Shown piece after piece: positions 5,678 to 6,569 of a stretch of DNA of 6,569 bases. The stretch spans positions 1 through 6,569 of the forward strand of contig JAHFCS010000127.1 in NCBI GenBank assembly GCA_023249395.1, in the 5' to 3' direction. The notes under the pieces are model-generated. The model did no database searches. It was not told where the DNA came from and worked only from the letters and a program-made list of their open reading frames with translations. The translations under genes and the position numbers were made by a program. The number at the start of each line of letters is the position of its first letter. The stretch's first letter is position 1. This stretch comes from Gemmatimonadota bacterium. GTDB lineage: Bacteria > Gemmatimonadota > Gemmatimonadetes > Gemmatimonadales > Gemmatimonadaceae.

Positions 5678-6569
5678 CTACTGACTCATGCCGGCGATGA
5701 TTCCATCGCCGAAGGCTGAGGTCGAGACTTCAGTGGAGCCCGGCATCTGACGCGCCAGATCATAGGTGACGCGCTTCGACTTGATCGCGTTCTCCACTCC
5801 CCTGGTGATCAGCTGCGCCGCTTCGTTCCAGCCCATGTACTCGAACATCATCACGCCCGAGAGAATGACGCTGCCCGGATTGATCTTGTCGAGGTTCGCG
5901 TACTTGGGCGCAGTCCCGTGCGTTGCCTCGAAGACCGCGACGCCGTCGCCGACGTTTCCTCCCGGCGCGATGCCAAGCCCACCTACCTGGGCGGCGGCAG
6001 CGTCGGACAGATAGTCTCCGTTGAGGTTTGGCGTCGCGATCACAGAGTATTCGGAGGGACGGAGAAGCAGCTGCTGAAACATCGAGTCAGCGATGCGGTC
6101 CCTGATGACGACGGCGTCGGCGCGGGTGTCCTTTCCGGGCTTGACCGCGTCGGCTTCGGTGACTGTCGTGTCGGGAAATTTCTCGCGCGCCAGCTCGTAG
6201 CCCCAGTCGCGGAATGCACCTTCGGTGAACTTCATGATGTTGCCTTTGTGCACGAGAGTCACCGACTTGCGGCTCTTGGCAATCGCATAGCGGATAGCCA
6301 TCTCAATCAGCCGCTTCGATCCAAAAGCCGACATCGGCTTGATTCCGATTGCTGAATTCTCGCGGATCTCGGTCCCGAACTCATCGTGCAGATAGTTGCG
6401 CAGCTTCGTCGCTTCGGGCGATCCCGCCTTCCACTCGATGCCGGCGTACACGTCCTCGATGTTCTCGCGGAAGATGATGATGTCTACCTTCTGCGGCTCC
6501 TTTACTGGCGCACCGACGCCTTCGAAGTACCTCACCGGGCGGATACAGGCGTAAAGATCGAGGATCTGG
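5678..6569 (-). CDS. icd: Isocitrate dehydrogenase, NADP-dependent, C-terminal part (5' end beyond the window)
   Basis: This TCA-cycle enzyme oxidatively decarboxylates isocitrate to 2-oxoglutarate in the cytoplasm. The visible 296 residues begin at about E. coli position 120 of 416, so roughly 119 codons lie outside, including the phosphorylatable serine region. Substrate and metal residues are present: Arg10, Arg34 and Tyr41 of the visible part (E. coli Arg129, Arg153, Tyr160), the lysine of HKGNIMK, the aspartate of RIADSMFQQ, and the two aspartates of NLNGDYLSD. NADP rather than NAD use is indicated by Lys-Tyr in GTAPKYA and by Tyr and Arg in VTYDLARQM, matching E. coli Lys344, Tyr345, Tyr391 and Arg395. 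The frame is open to the window edge, so the GTG at 6535 is an internal Val codon and not a start. The TAG stop directly abuts the GTG of pepA. Confidence 0.96.
   Translation of the reverse strand, partial: QILDLYACIRPVRYFEGVGAPVKEPQKVDIIIFRENIEDVYAGIEWKAGSPEATKLRNYLHDEFGTEIRENSAIGIKPMSAFGSKRLIEMAIRYAIAKSRKSVTLVHKGNIMKFTEGAFRDWGYELAREKFPDTTVTEADAVKPGKDTRADAVVIRDRIADSMFQQLLLRPSEYSVIATPNLNGDYLSDAAAAQVGGLGIAPGGNVGDGVAVFEATHGTAPKYANLDKINPGSVILSGVMMFEYMGWNEAAQLITRGVENAIKSKRVTYDLARQMPGSTEVSTSAFGDGIIAGMSQ

Noticed and set aside
6533..6535. GTG as a start of isocitrate dehydrogenase
   Set aside because: The frame is open upstream to the window edge and encodes the conserved DLYACIRP segment, so this is an internal Val codon.

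Overview
The window is GC-rich and holds seven genes, all on the minus strand and packed almost end to end. The left and right genes run off the window. An outer-membrane beta-barrel protein shows a diderm bacterium. Cytoplasmic housekeeping genes combined with a plug-and-barrel protein whose C-terminus ends in WEFWN, plus GTG/TTG start usage, make a Gemmatimonadota-like organism my best guess. That is an inference from gene content and style, not a proven placement.

In transcription order (right to left) the genes are: the C-terminal 296 codons of NADP-type isocitrate dehydrogenase (5678-6569); an M17 leucyl aminopeptidase with all metal and catalytic residues (4202-5677); a compact TonB-receptor-like plug/barrel protein with a signal peptide (2379-4199); a YicC/YloC-family protein (1466-2341); guanylate kinase (822-1469); RNA polymerase omega subunit (609-818); and the N-terminal 201 codons of the coenzyme A enzyme CoaBC (1-603).

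The layout suggests two transcription units. icd, pepA and the outer-membrane gene follow each other with 0 and 2 bp gaps. A 37-bp gap then precedes yicC-gmk-rpoZ-coaBC, whose spacings are a 4-bp overlap, 3 bp and 5 bp. That gap carries a good sigma70-like promoter (TTGACA, 17 bp, TAACTT), and its -35 box overlaps the stop codon of the outer-membrane gene. The promoter would place the transcript start only about 6 nt before the yicC ATG, which has no Shine-Dalgarno sequence. A perfect 7-1-7 palindrome covers the -10 box and looks like an operator.

The second unit joins RNA turnover (YicC), GMP-to-GDP phosphorylation (Gmk), transcription (omega) and coenzyme A synthesis (CoaBC). It is the same core order as yloC-(remA)-gmk-rpoZ-coaBC in Bacillus subtilis. 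I found no mobile element, CRISPR array, tRNA or rRNA, and no convincing unknown multi-gene system. The points most worth checking are the promoter/operator region, a CoaC domain lacking the usual active-site cysteine, and the outer-membrane protein placed among housekeeping genes.
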